A stretch of 64,000 bases of DNA from Wurfbainia villosa (lineage: Eukaryota > Streptophyta > Magnoliopsida > Zingiberales > Zingiberaceae), in assembly GCA_025175895.1 (NCBI GenBank), contig CM046000.1, positions 91,620,753 to 91,684,752 of the forward strand, written 5' to 3'. The notes beneath the pieces were generated by a model. It was given only the letters and a program-made list of their open reading frames with translations. It did no database searches and was not told the origin of the DNA. A program made the position numbers and the translations under genes. Each line of letters begins with the position of its first letter. Position 1 is the first letter of the stretch. This document shows positions 9,928-20,652 of the stretch, piece after piece.

Positions 9928-11232
9928 GTCGAAGGTTTAGATTACGATGAGACCTATGCCCTAATAGCTAGATTAGAGTCCATTCGAATGTTATTAGCAT
10001 ATTCTGCACATCGAGGATTTAAGTTGTTTCAAATGGATGTAAAGTCAGCATTCTTGAATAGATATATTAAGGAAGAGGTTTATGTTAGTCAACCCCGGGT
10101 TCAAAAGTCTAGATAAATCCAACCATGTCCTTAGATTAAAGAAAACTCTCTATGGACTCAAACAAGCTCCTCGAGCTTGGTACGAAAGGCTTTCGATTTA
10201 TCTTAAGTCCAAAGGATTTAATCAAGGCCTAGTCAATCCAACCCTCTTCGTAAAAACCATAGGTAAGGAAATATTTATAGCCCAAATTTACGTAGACGAT
10301 ATCATTTTCGGAAAAACCAACTCGATCCTACTAAATGAATTCATTTCACTTATGGAAAGTGAATTTGAAATGAATTTAGTAGGTGAGTTGAGTTTCTTCT
10401 TAGGTCTACAAATTAAATAAACCAAAGATGGAATATACTTATACCAACGCAAATATACTAGGAAATTAATTAAATGCTTTGGAATGCAAGACGCTAAAAT
10501 TATTAATACTCCAATGGAAACAAATGTAAATATAGGAGAAGATGCAACTGGAAATTCAATCGACTTAAAATACTATAGGAGCATGATAGGGAGCCTCCTT
10601 TACTTAATTGCGAGCCGACCTGATATCTTATTTGCAGTAAGTATGTGCGCAAGGTTTCAAACCTATGCCAAGGAATCTCACCTAACTCTAGTTAAGCGTA
10701 ACCTTAGATATCTAAAGGGTACACTTAATGTCGATATTCGGTACCCTAGATCTACCGAGTTCGAACTAATCGGCTACTCCGACTTGAACTATGCCGATAG
10801 TAAGCTCGATAGAAAGAGTACGAGTGGTTGTTGTCAACTTCTCGGCTCGAGTCTAGTGAGTTGGTTTAGTAGGAAGCAACACTGTGTTGCTTATCTACCA
10901 CCGAAGAAGAATACATCGTGATGGGTGAGTGTGTCACTCAGCTTCTTTGGATGAAGCACACTCTCCGAGATTTTAAGTTAGACTTTACGAACACTAAAAT
11001 TCACATAGATAACATTGGCTCAATTAACCTAACTAAAAATCCAATATGTCACTCTAAGACCAAACATATAGAGGTCAAACACCATTTCATTCGAGAACAT
11101 GTGGCCAACGAAGCCATAAAACTCGAATACGTTGAATCGAAGTCCAACTTGGCAGATCTATTTACTAAACCCCTACCCAAAGCCGAATTCAGTCTATTAA
11201 GACGAAAATTTGGCATGTGCGTAGTAGAGTAG
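9928..11232 (+). pseudogene. Element B pol: RT core and RNase H (broken)
   Basis: RT continues in 10082-10420 (GLKQAPRAWYERL; catalytic site IYVDDIIFG intact near 10290; GELSFFLGLQIK) and is closed by a TAA where the next codon should be Gln. RNase H follows in 10484-10921 (YRSMIGSLLYLIASRPDILF, YSDLNYADSKLDRKSTSGCC) and 10918-11232 (MGECVTQLLWMKHTL, HIDNIGSINLTKNP, KHIEVKHHFIREH, DLFTKPLPKAEF). A one-base loss near 10890 shifts the frame within the catalytic acid region. The final TAG at 11230 is the natural end, with no envelope-like ORF after it. Dead by at least four lesions. Confidence 0.87.
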
Positions 11233-12179
11233 GAATTTACAAATTATATTTTCTTATTACTATTTTTTACTTTTCATGCTCATGGAACTAGCTTAGGGTT
11301 TAGGACATACCTTAGAAATCATGCACCTATAGATTTAAGGAGCCAATACATCTCACAACACATAGGACTAATGTGTTTGTGTACTTAGCCACTTTGATGG
11401 GCATGAGATGTTAGGACCTTACTCCTAGTTCCAAATGTAGAGCTAGTGCATCGCCATGAACCACGGAGTATAATCATATATATTAACCGACTCTGACCAG
11501 GACTTGTTGATCTTTCATATCAATCAAGTCAAATGAGAGTTGAACATTATATAGATGAACTTATTTTTAGTATATTATTTTCAAAATAATATGGAATATG
11601 CTTGGACTTGGAACTTAAACTTAATACTTATATTTTTTTCAAAACCCCCCACTCTTTCCGATATATGGCAAAAGGGGGAGAAAAATGCCAAAGTTAAGGG
11701 ATCAATTTTTTTTGATAACTTAACTTAGTACTCCATACTTATTCTCATGGCCAAAAGTTAAGTAAATGTTTACTTAACTTTAATTCTTGCAACTTAACTT
11801 GTTTTAGTAAACAAAAGGGAGATAAAGGCCAAGTTAAGAAAATTCTTAACTTAAACTTATTTTTAATACTATGGCCAAACGTTAATGTTTACTTAAGAAA
11901 GAGGGAGAAGGGGCCAAGTTAAGAATTTTTCTTAACTTAATTTTTTTTTACTTTTACTAAGGCCAACTTTAAGTAATTGTTAATTACTTAAACTCTTCCA
12001 CATCAAGGGGGAGGATTAAGATCTTCTTTCAAGACTCATCCTCGGTCAAGGGAGAGGTTTCCTCAAGGGGGAGTAGTTGGAAGAAAGTCTCTACTACTCC
12101 TACTTAATTTTTCTTCATGCATTCTTCATATTATTTCCTTAACTTTGTATGGGTTTGCCATAGATAAAAAGGGGGAGAT
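11233..12179 (+). other. Element B 3' non-coding region with repeated polypurine tracts
   Basis: Between RNase H and the 3' LTR there is no ORF but a series of G-rich purine runs: aaaagggggagaaaa near 11670, aaaagggagataaagg near 11812, aaagagggagaagggg near 11898, caagggggaggatt near 12005, tcaagggagagg near 12048, caagggggagtag near 12063, and aaaaagggggagat at 12166-12179 touching the LTR. The last is the functional tract position. Multiple tracts of this sort are known for Sireviruses. Between them the sequence repeats a cttaacttaa theme. Confidence 0.85.
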
Positions 12180-13302
12180 TGTTGGTGTAGTGGACACCTA
12201 AGTCGAACCTGAGTTTTGATTATAGCAAACGATGCAAAGTTAAGCTCATATTGTTATCTCACGAGCTGAATCGAGTGTGTAGAAAAGTGCTAAAGATAGA
12301 GCTGAAGGCTGGCAACACCCGGAGGAAACCGCGGTGGTCGGGCAACACTCGAGTGACTTTGGAGGGAGTCGAAGGAATCAAGTACAAGGCCAGAAGCAAG
12401 AGCTACAAAGTAAGTATCGAGGTAAGCTCGTGTGTGTGAGCGTAAGTGAGGTCGTATCCTCCTTATGGGGATGGTCTTAAGCGTAGATCCGACCAAAGAC
12501 ATCCCATGGATGGTCTAGGTCGAGATCGAACGGTCGGTGGCCATTGAAAGTATGTTTTTATTAAGCTAACTTGTGATTTTAGCATGCATCAATCGACTGG
12601 ACACAAGAGCCACTCGACTGCCTTAAATCAGTCAACTGCTGAGTGTTGCAACTCGACTAGCACTGCCATCAGTTGACTGATGATGGCCATCAGTCGACTG
12701 ATGGTCAAGGATCAGCTTCAAGGAGTCAAGCCTTATCACCTCATTCCAAGGAGCTTGGTGTTTAAATTTGATTGGCTGAAGACCCATTCGATGAGGGGCT
12801 CAAAAGCTATAAAAGGAGGGCTTCTCTAAGGGTTTTTCATCAATTCTCTAAGCCTCCAAGTGCTTCTGATATGCTACGACTCTCCGACATCTCTACGACA
12901 AAGCACTATAGACACGACGACTAGAGCTCAATCTTTTTTATTTATGAGTCATCGGTAAAAGTTTTTTTTTTATAATTTCAAATGTGTACTTAAGTTCATT
13001 ATCGTGTTTTTTATCGTAACGAGAAGAAGGGGAGTGTCCCTCTATCTCGATCCTTTTCTTGGTTTTTGTATTCGATTAACTCCTACCTCCTACGAGGAGG
13101 AGTTCGTTAGTGATTTGCCCTCCGTGCGTGGTCAAGGATCACTAGGGCCTTGGAGTAGTAGCCATAGGCTACGAACTAAGTAAAAAACTCTCTTGTCTTC
13201 TTTATTATTTTATTCTTTCCACTGTGTAACTCAAGTATCGAAATGAACGAAAGTTTTTATCGCTATTTACCCCCCCCCCCTAGCGATCTGCTCGATCCAA
13301 CA
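12180..13302 (+). repeat. Element B 3' LTR, 1123 bp
   Basis: It begins TGTTGGTGTAG after the polypurine tract and ends GATCCAACA at 13302. It is the same family as LTR G at 44641-45668: shared blocks include the acacccggag block, the gtggtcgggcaacact block and the gtggtcaaggatcac block. It carries CAGTCGACTG-type palindromes between about 12590 and 12705, upstream of its TATA box. Small ORFs in it are chance frames. Confidence 0.87.
12808..12816 (+). promoter_or_regulatory. Probable TATA box of element B 3' LTR
   Basis: TATAAAAGG, about 100 bases after the palindrome cluster. LTR G has the same box in the same place. Confidence 0.6.
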
Positions 13303-14143
13303 ATCCTCCTCAGCAGCGAGCCCCTCATGATCGTCTGCGGGCTCTCCATCCTCTATAGCTGGCTCCTCATGCTCCATGGGCTGAGGCCGAGCCACCCACT
13401 CCATCTTTCCAGTGCCAGTCTGCATCCTAGCCAGTGTAAAGTTCCGCACCGTGATGCGGTCGTATGCATCTGAGAGCGGTCTTAGTGATCCCCTAGATAT
13501 GTTAATGCCAATGGACTCTAACCATGTTATAATGACATGTCCAAATGGCATATGAACTTTCCCCTGTACAGGGGTCACAAAGTGGACAATGCAATGAAAT
13601 ATGTTCAATGCAATGTTTATGTCCAACTGATGACGCATGACATACATAAGAAAAAGATGGGGAGGCCGGATCTTGGCCTGACCTCGAGTCAGTATAGGTA
13701 GAATGCACCCAAAAATGACTTTATAAATAACATTGTCAGGTGCAGATAAGTCATTGATTAGAAAAAGGTTTTGAGCTAGTGGACGAGATCGACGAAAGAA
13801 ATGCTGATGCATGGACTCTAATGATATATGATCAAATGGAGCAGGAAGAGATGCATCAAAGGAAGGGTAAAATACGAAAGTGTCATCCAATGCTCGACAC
13901 TCCAGAAACTCCTGCAAAATCGCAGGAGTGAACTCCAGGTCACATTTTGCAACGCGAGTGGTGTAGGTTGGGCTATCATCGACCTTCCTCAAATTTTGGT
14001 AAAACTCTTTGAGAAAATCATCATTTATGGGATGCGTACAAAAGACGACCTTCATCAACTGATAATAGTATACAATCTGGAGGACATCACCATAGTAGGT
14101 TCAAAAGAATTGCTCGTCCAAATACCTAATCGACATTAGTTGG
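13303..14143 (-). pseudogene. Fragment of a plant-transposon-protein-like ORF (PF20167-like)
   Basis: The minus-strand frame 14058 to 13303 is open. Upstream coding can be read back to about 14143 (MSIRYLDEQFF) through one stop near 14100. Blocks such as DDFLKEFYQNLRK, LEFTPAILQEFLECRALDD, NLFLINDLSAPDNVIYKV, CILPILTRG and PPHLFLMYVMRHQLDIN resemble the 'putative plant transposon protein' domain found in many plant repeats. The match is from memory of the family pattern, not a search. The annotated frame runs on past 13303 to 13267, but those last residues are translated from the LTR of element B, so the gene is cut there. Function unknown; such ORFs usually sit in non-autonomous elements. 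Confidence 0.5.
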
Positions 14144-14303
14144 TATACGAGCGACCCAGCCTCGCTAGACTTAGCCCTAGACTCACCCCTATGTTGTTTT
14201 CTATATGAATGCAATGCAGTATGATGACACAAATGACATGATTAGATCAAAATGTGGTATAGGTAAAAAAAATTTGGGTTAAATGTTTAGAGATATACTT
14301 TGG

Positions 14304-14653
14304 TGCCATTGTTGGGTTGAGGGTTGTGAGGGACAGACTAAACTGCCTACTTGCTGGAGATGACGCCGGAGGATCACCGAAAAAAGCTCTCACCGAAACC
14401 CTAATTCGCGGACAAAAAATGGAAGCTGCTTAGCATGAAAGAAGGACTCAAAAGGTGAAAGACAGGGTTAGGTTCCAAACCTAAGGGTTGTGAATCGCCG
14501 ACGTTGACACGAGATGGACGGTCAGAGGAGTTTGGGATGATCGGAGAAGAAATTGCACGAGAAATGGCGTGAAGAAGCTGAACCCTAACGGTTCGACCTT
14601 ATAAAAATGCGACCCCAGTTGAATGATGTGCCATATCAGTCGACTGTTAGCGG
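14304..14653 (-). repeat. LTR-like end of the minus-strand fragment
   Basis: Read on the minus strand there is a CAGTCGACTG palindrome at 14637-14646, then a TATAAGG box near 14610, then about 300 bases ending CTCAACCCAACA at about 14293, followed by TGGCACCAAAG, which could be a primer binding site. This is the layout of the U3-R-U5 end of an LTR, truncated at 14653 by element C1. No matching second LTR is visible. 14143-14293 holds nothing I recognise. Confidence 0.35.
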
Positions 14654-15572
14654 TGTAGGGATGTATACTAAAAAGTCTATCTTTTGTATGAACATTTTTT
14701 GAAATAAGAATCACATGATTATTATTTGCATTTTTATGGTTATGCAATATTGTCTAATACATTACATTGTAGATAACATGGTGTGTGGTGTCACACGGGA
14801 GATCATGTTATCGGCTCCTTGTAAAGTATAAGTAAAGGCTCACAACCGAGATGACTTTGAACAAACCATCGGAATGGTTGTAGTGTGATTTGGTACTGGT
14901 TTGTCTTGACCATAGAATCACACTAGTTCACTTTGTGTGTATTGAGCAGGACTGACTTAGAGGTGATTCGATTTATTGCTGACTACATAATCGAATCGGA
15001 CCTCAGATAATATTTTGTACATGCTCTTAATCCCGATATAATAACGGGCACATATACTTAGTATTCATCTCTTTGATTTACCAATGGGCGAGATTTATAG
15101 ATTAAATCGATAGGCTCGGTAAGTTGGGAGATGATATTATTTATATGGTGTGCTGATTATAGGAGGAAACCGTGTCCTATATATTAGGATGATGATGTCC
15201 CCTTGAGGAGCTCATAAGGTTCATCATGTAAACCCTGCAGGTGGACTTGGTCCGGCATGATGAAAAGGTTGAGTGGTACTACTCATGGAGTTAGATGTTG
15301 ATTAATTAATGGTTAGTAAATTAATTAATCGACGGACATTCGAGATCTTAAACACGGGGAGAAAATTTACAAATAATATATGGAGCCCATATTATCTTAT
15401 GGGGTTGGTGAGGTAGATCAATGATAATCCTTTAGTGGATTGGATTATCATTAATGGATCGGACTTTATGTGGGCTTGATCCATGGGTGGCCAAGATCCA
15501 ACTCCTCCTCATGGTCCCTAATGTAGCCTATTAACACCTCATAAAGCTTAGATACAATGGATAGAAACAAAA

Positions 15573-15680
15573 CTCTAGATCCGACGGTTGAGATTAAATC
15601 TCTAGATCCGACGGTTGAGATTAAATCTCTATATCCGACGGTTGAGATTAAATCACTAGAACCAATGGAGGAGATTAAAT
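15573..15680 (+). repeat. 26-bp minisatellite in C1 LTR, 4 copies
   Basis: Units of the type ctctagatccgacggttgag plus attaaat repeat four times just upstream of the TATA box. The C2 LTRs have about 12 units at the same place. Confidence 0.9.
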
Positions 15681-15699
15681 CATGGCTTGAGCCCAACTC

Positions 15700-15708
15700 T
15701 ATAAATAG
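15700..15708 (+). promoter_or_regulatory. Probable TATA box of C1 LTR
   Basis: TATAAATAG about 20 bases after the minisatellite, conserved in position in both C2 LTRs. Confidence 0.7.
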
Positions 15709-16756
15709 AGATTAAAAGTGGGCAGCAACTTCATGATGGCTTAAGGGGATTAGGGTTTGCTTCCTTTGTAGGCTAGGAATCCTAGTTTGTTTAGGATTAG
15801 GTTTGGGCGGCTAGGGTTTGGGAGCTAGGGGTGGGCGGCAACAAGTGGAGGAGGTTTTTCTTATTCTTCTTAAGGTTTGGCCGGTTCCGTCCTTCTTCCC
15901 TCTACCTTGGTCGGTGCTCATCCTATTCTTCTTCCCCTCTTCTATGGGCGGCATTTAGGAGAGTTAGGATTAGGGTTTGGAAGCTTAGGGTTTAGGAGGC
16001 TTGGGCGGCACCAAATAAGGAAGTAATTTGCTTTCTTCTTCCTCTCCCTTGGTGGCCGGCGCCCACAACCTTCTTTACAGCCCTTGGCTGGCATCCAAAG
16101 ACCCTCTTCTCCTTCTCCTTAGGTGGTGGAAACAAGATATAGGGCTTTCCCTTGGTGTCTTGGCTGGTTTCCACTATAATCTCCTTCTCCTTGTTGGCCG
16201 GCAACAAGCATCCTTCTTATTTCTTGTTGGTTGGCTATAGAAAGGAGAAGAGCCTTGTTTCTATTCTTCCTCTTGCTTTGGTAGAGCAAGGAAGGAAGAT
16301 TTGTGATCTAGGTGCTTCAACTTTTGGTAGATCGTCACCCACACGACGTCCGAAAGGAGGAAGGTCATACATTAGAAGATCGAGAGGTATATCTATTCTC
16401 TATTCTTTTTTTTTACTTGCTTGTATTTGTTTTTCCAATAATGAGCATGATATAATTCTGATTATGGATAAATAATACTTTGATCCCGAACATAAACACA
16501 AAAACTGGCGATCCGTACATCGTCTATTCCACGGCTACTCGTAGAATAGAGGTTGGTCGCGTGAACAACGAGTTTGTTCAAGTGACCTCTCTAAACGAAT
16601 AGCACGACGATGACTTGGTTGTTTGAACAATCCCTTTTGTCTAGGATTAAATTTTTTTAATCCGGGGACATCGATGGGATCGCCATGAACAGACAACCAA
16701 GGTGTAGTGGGAAGCGAAGTTTCCCCTCACGGACTCGATAAGCAAAATCCTTCAAT

Positions 16757-16768
16757 TGGTATCAGCGG
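16757..16768 (+). other. Element C1 primer binding site (worn)
   Basis: TGGTATCAGCGG: the initiator tRNA-Met site with one change from that of C2. Confidence 0.8.
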
Positions 16769-17348
16769 CAAGGTTTTCGATTTTGTGTGTTTAGGATTCG
16801 GTTAATTTTTATGCACTTTTCATATATTATATGTGCCGGATAATAGTAGGATATGCATAGTTTAACTTTTTGGTTGCAGGCATAAGATCCGACTATTATG
16901 GCCATATGTGTGTATGTGATTGTATGTGTGTAAATGTTTATTTTGTTGAATCCTCAGGGTTGACGAGGCTAGTATTTGATTTTTTATAAATTAGATAGCG
17001 CATTGTTTAGCCACTCTTTATTTTATTTTACTTTCGATCTAGATTTCATGTACACTCCCTTGTGGAGTATAGGATCGATGGATGTAAATTAAAATAGGTT
17101 TTAGTCTCGGCTCGGATCTCCGGATGGCTCGTACATGGCGTAGGAGGAACGGACGAGATGGCGATGCGACGGGAGGCATATTGAAGACAAAATCCATAAT
17201 AGTTGGAAAATAATTTATTTTTCATATTTATTGCTTTTTGTTTGATATGCATGTCGTAGGCTAGGAAAATTCCTCAATTTCAAATTACTAAGTAGGAGAG
17301 GGAAATTTTATAAATTCCCACAGCCTCCATTATGATTTGACATGTGAT

Positions 17349-17572
17349 GCAAACAAACTTGCGCGTCGGCTCTGAGTGCCTTCCTCCCCATCGGATGAGT
17401 TTGTTTGCGGATTACAAGGTCGAATATGGTTATAGAAAATTATTAAGGAGCGTGTGTACTTTCCCATCGTAAGGAACATAACCCGAGATAATTACCTTGG
17501 TACCAAGTAATGGTGAACACTTAGATACAAATATAAGTATCCTCCCCATCAGAGTCACTACTTTTATTTGTA
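17349..17572 (+). other. Element C1 leader hairpins with shared cap
   Basis: Three arm pairs enclose TCCCCATC-type caps: GCAAACAAACT with AGTTTGTTTGC (17349-17359 and 17398-17408), AATTAT with ATAATT (about 17438 and 17488), and TACAAATA with TATTTGTA (17526 and 17565). The rest of the leader, 16769-17811, is non-coding. It includes a further long A/T stem near 17597-17641 and CCTC/GAGG and ACTCC/GGAGT hairpins. C2 has the same set. Confidence 0.65.
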
Positions 17573-17811
17573 GGGCCGAAGAGAAACCAACTATTAATTT
17601 TACTTGTCAAAAAGTTAGGTTGACAAGATAGTAAAATTAATGGGTAAAACCTCCTCTTATAAATGTAGAATTCGTATACATCCACACTATCGTGGCATAC
17701 GATATTCTCGGTGTTTTGAGGTGTTGGTTGATTTTAAAATTTTATTGTTTGAGGAATCAATAATTTTTAAAATCTACAGTAATGATCTATGTGATTCTTA
17801 GGATTTTCAAA

Positions 17812-18290
17812 ATGACTTTCAGTCCACTTGCTATGATACTAAAGGAAAATAAACTTACTGTACCCAAATAATGTTGATTGGAAAAGAATCTAGATATTGT
17901 CTTAACTGCTGAGGAGTACAAATATGTACTTTTCGAAGAGTATCCTCCTAAGCCCACGAATGAGTTGGAAGTCCTTGGAGCTGAGATCGATGGGGAAACC
18001 CAGGTCGATATCATTCTCCAGTCGACAAAAAGGCTTGCTCAGGCTCAGGCCATGGTTGCTTAGAAGGTTTCTACTTCTAAGCCGAAAGGCAAGAAGAAGA
18101 AGAAATAAGGTGGAGCAAAGGTAGTGAGAGGATCTCAGGGATGAGTGAAGAAGCCAAAAGGCAAGTGCTTCACTTGTAAGCAGGATGGACAATGGAATAA
18201 GGACTGTCCCAATTCGAAATAGAACAAAGGTATATCCTTTGGTCTAGTCATTGAAATATGGTTAGCGGTGTGATCTACCAGCACCTGGTG
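17812..18290 (+). pseudogene. Element C1 gag (internal deletion, stops)
   Basis: The ATG at 17812 is kept and reads MTFSPLAMILKENKLT. The next part (NLDIVLTAEEYKYVLFEEYPPKPTNE) is followed directly by ELEVLGAEIDGETQVDIILQ, so some 240 bases of the helical core present in C2 are deleted. A second deletion removes the segment before RLAQAQAMVA. Stops follow at 18061 and in the basic region. The zinc knuckle reads CFTCKQDGQWNKDC, with Gln in place of the zinc-binding His. This coat protein could not work. Confidence 0.86.
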
Positions 18291-19283
18291 TGTAGATACG
18301 GGAGCCTCTGATCATGTCTACAATACTTTGTAGGGGTTCCAGGAAACCCGACGACGAGCTGAGGGAGAGATTACCATTTACTTGGGCAAAGCCATGAAGG
18401 TGGTGGCTATTGCAGTGGGAGATGTTTTATTTATCTTTTGAGAAAAATAAAACTTTGGTTCTAAAAAATTCCCTTTATGTACCTTTATTTAGAAAGAATT
18501 TAATTTCGGTTTCTAAATTATTTATGGATGGATATTCTATTTCTTTTAATGACAGAGTTGTTATAAAAAGGAATAGGGACATTATCTGTTCAGGTGCATT
18601 GATAGGAAATTTATATACACTCGAACCAGAAGCTCCCACGATGCAAATAGAAGTTAATAACTCATCTTCTTATTCCAATAAGAGAAAAGAACCTTCGAAG
18701 ATGAACCAAACATATCTTTGGCATCTTAGGCTTGGTCATATTAACCTAAGCAGAATTCAAAGGTTGATAGCTGATGGACCTTTGGGCTCATTAGCGGTGG
18801 AAGATTTCCCAACCTGCGAATCTTGCTTGGAGGGTAAAATGATCAAGAGGCCTTTTCAAGGCCAAGGGGTATAGATCCAAAGATGTGTTGGAATTGGTTC
18901 ATTCTGATTCGTATGGTCCTATGTCTATCCAGGCAAGAGGTAGTCTTGAATATTTCGTCTTTTTCATAGATGATTATTCAAGATATGGATGATAATATGA
19001 TCTGATCGTGGTAGTGAGTACCACTTGGGATAGTTTAGGAATTACTTATCAGAGGCTGGGATTCAATCGCAATTGTCTGCACCTGACACACCCCGGCAGA
19101 ACGGTGTAGCAGAGCGAAGGAATAGGACTCTTATGGAGATGGTTAGATAGATGATGAGTTATTCTGAGTTGTCAAATTCATTCTGGGGATATGCTCAAGA
19201 TACGATGATATACATTCTGAACTTGGTTCCATCAGTGCCTACTACTCCCACAGAATTATGGACTGGGCGAAAGCCTAGTCTAA
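18291..19283 (+). pseudogene. Element C1 pol: protease and integrase (broken, truncated)
   Basis: Protease VDTGASDHV starts near 18294. The open frame 18410-18874 carries the GAG-pre-integrase region (YVPLFRKNLISVSKLFMDGY; WHLRLGHINLSRIQ; TCESCLEGKM). A frameshift in FQGQGV follows, then integrase (HSDSYGPM with the first Asp kept; FIDDYSRYG). A deletion removes the stretch between the YG block and the DRGSEY-like block near 19005. The end of the core is in 19080-19283 (AERRNRTLMEMVR, SFWGYAQDTMIYILNLVPS, TELWTGRKPSL). The sequence then leaves the copia frame at the E junction. Confidence 0.86.
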
Positions 19284-19367
19284 TCCTACCTTTCCAATAT
19301 CCGAAGTCGTTGTCGTCGAAGAATGGAGGCCTCGCCATGCTATACCCCTCTTGGAAAGCCATCTTGC
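19284..19367 (-). pseudogene. Element E gag N-terminus (left half of split Sirevirus)
   Basis: On the minus strand an ATG at 19362 opens a frame reading MAFQEGYSMARPPFFDDNDF and then GYWKGR before meeting C1 at 19283. A PPFFD-like opening followed by a GYWK block is the usual start of Sirevirus and other copia gags. The five bases before the ATG are the target duplication of C2. The leader and LTR of this element continue at 43467-44640 on the far side of C2. Only about 26 codons survive. Confidence 0.72.
19363..19367. other. Target site duplication of C2, left copy
   Basis: CTTGC directly before the C2 LTR. The right copy CTTGC is at 43467-43471. Confidence 0.92.
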
Positions 19368-20309
19368 TGTTGGAATGTATACTGAAAGTCTATCTCTTTT
19401 TGTATGAATATTTTATTTTGGAATAAGAATCACATGATCATTGTTTGCACTTTATATATTTATTATATGTGTGTGCATATTGTCTAATATTTTACATTGT
19501 AGATAACATGGTGCTTGGTGTGGCACAGAAGATCATGTTATCAGTCTCTTGTAAAATATAAGTAGAGGCTCACAACCAAGATGGTTTTGGACAAACCATT
19601 GGCATGGTTGTAGTGTAGCTTGGTATTGTTTTGTCTTGAACATAAAGTTATACTAGTACACTTAGGTGTATTGAGCAGGACCGACATAGAGGTGATTCAA
19701 TTAATTGCTGACTACATAATTGAATCGGACCTCGGATATTATGTTATACATGCTCTTAATCCCGATATAATAACGGGCACATGTACATAGTATTTATTTC
19801 TTTGATTTACCAGAGGGTGAGATTTAGATGGATTAAATCAAAATGCCGGGTAAGTTGGAAAATGATATTATTTACATGGTGTGCCGTTGATTATAGGAGG
19901 AAACCGTGTCCTATATATTAGGTTGATGATGTCCCCTTGAGGAGCTCATAAGGTTCATCATGTAAACCCAGCTGGTTGACTTAGTCAACATGATGATAAG
20001 GTTGAGTGGTACTACTCGAGGAATTAGATGTTAATTAATTGATGGTCAGTAAATCAATTAATTGACGGACATTCGATATCTTAAACACGGGGAGATGAAT
20101 GTACAAATAATATATGGAGCCCATATTAATTTATGGGGGTTGGTGAGGTAGTTCAATGATGATCCTCTAGTGGAATGGAACATTATTGATGGATCAAGTT
20201 TGTGTGGTTCCGATCCATCGGGTGGCCAAGATCCAACTCCTCCTTATGGTCCCTATCGTAGCCTAATATAATCCTCATGAAATCTAGATCCAAGAATGTA
20301 AAACAAAAC

Positions 20310-20624
20310 TCTAGAACCAACAGTTGGGATTAAATCCCTAGATCCGATGGTTGGGATGAAACCCTAGTACCAATGGTTGGGATTAAATCCCTAGATCCGA
20401 TGGTTGGGATGAAACCCTAGAATCGACGGTTGGGATTAAATCCCTAGATCCGACGGTTGGGATGAAACCCTAGATCCGACGGTTGGGATGAAACCCTAGA
20501 TCCGACGGTTGGGATGAAATCCTAGATCGGACGGTTGGGATGAAACCCTAGATCCGACGGTTGGGATAAAACCCTAGATCCGATGGTGGAGATTAAATCC
20601 CTAGATCCGACGGTGGAGATTAAA
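20310..20624 (+). repeat. 26-bp minisatellite in C2 5' LTR, about 12 copies
   Basis: Units of ccctagatccgacggttggg plus atgaaa type, with two alternating variants (gatgaaa and gattaaat). It ends 20 bases before the TATA box. Confidence 0.95.
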
Positions 20625-20643
20625 GGAGGATTAAGCCCAATTC

Positions 20644-20652
20644 TATAAATAG
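20644..20652 (+). promoter_or_regulatory. Probable TATA box of C2 5' LTR
   Basis: TATAAATAG, identical in all three LTRs of this family. Confidence 0.72.

Larger units (their letters stand above)
7363..13302 (+). mobile_element. Element B: decayed Sirevirus-type copia element
   Basis: Reading left to right: an LTR stub, a decayed leader and gag region, protease with DSGC, integrase, RT, RNase H, a long non-coding tail with repeated polypurine tracts, and a 1123-bp 3' LTR. The GAG-pre-integrase block (NLLSVSQLCD), the end block (KFGMCVVE) and the repeated AAGGGGGAG tracts are Sirevirus hallmarks (family knowledge). The stub and the 3' LTR do not look like the same LTR family, so the unit may be chimeric. 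Gag has been lost. Element A interrupts the 5' LTR at 7362. Confidence 0.82.
14654..16754 (+). repeat. Element C1 5' LTR, about 2101 bp
   Basis: It begins TGTAGGGATGTATACT and is colinear with the C2 LTRs at 19368 and 35918 but clearly more diverged. It ends at about 16754, immediately before the primer binding site. Confidence 0.85.
14654..19283 (+). mobile_element. Element C1: decayed Ty1/copia element, 3' truncated
   Basis: It has a 5' LTR, primer binding site, leader, gag with an internal deletion, protease and most of integrase, all homologous to C2. The match to C2 stops at about 19283, just after the TGRKPSL block of integrase. What follows is the gag start of element E on the other strand. 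RT, RNase H and 3' LTR are absent. Many stops and deletions make it older than C2. Confidence 0.87.

Noticed and set aside
13267..13302. C-terminal residues of the ORF 13267-14058
   Set aside because: Translated from the LTR of element B after the border at 13302, so not part of the gene.
20310..20624. Regularly spaced repeats resembling a CRISPR array
   Set aside because: Contiguous 26-base units without unique spacers, in a plant LTR; a minisatellite.
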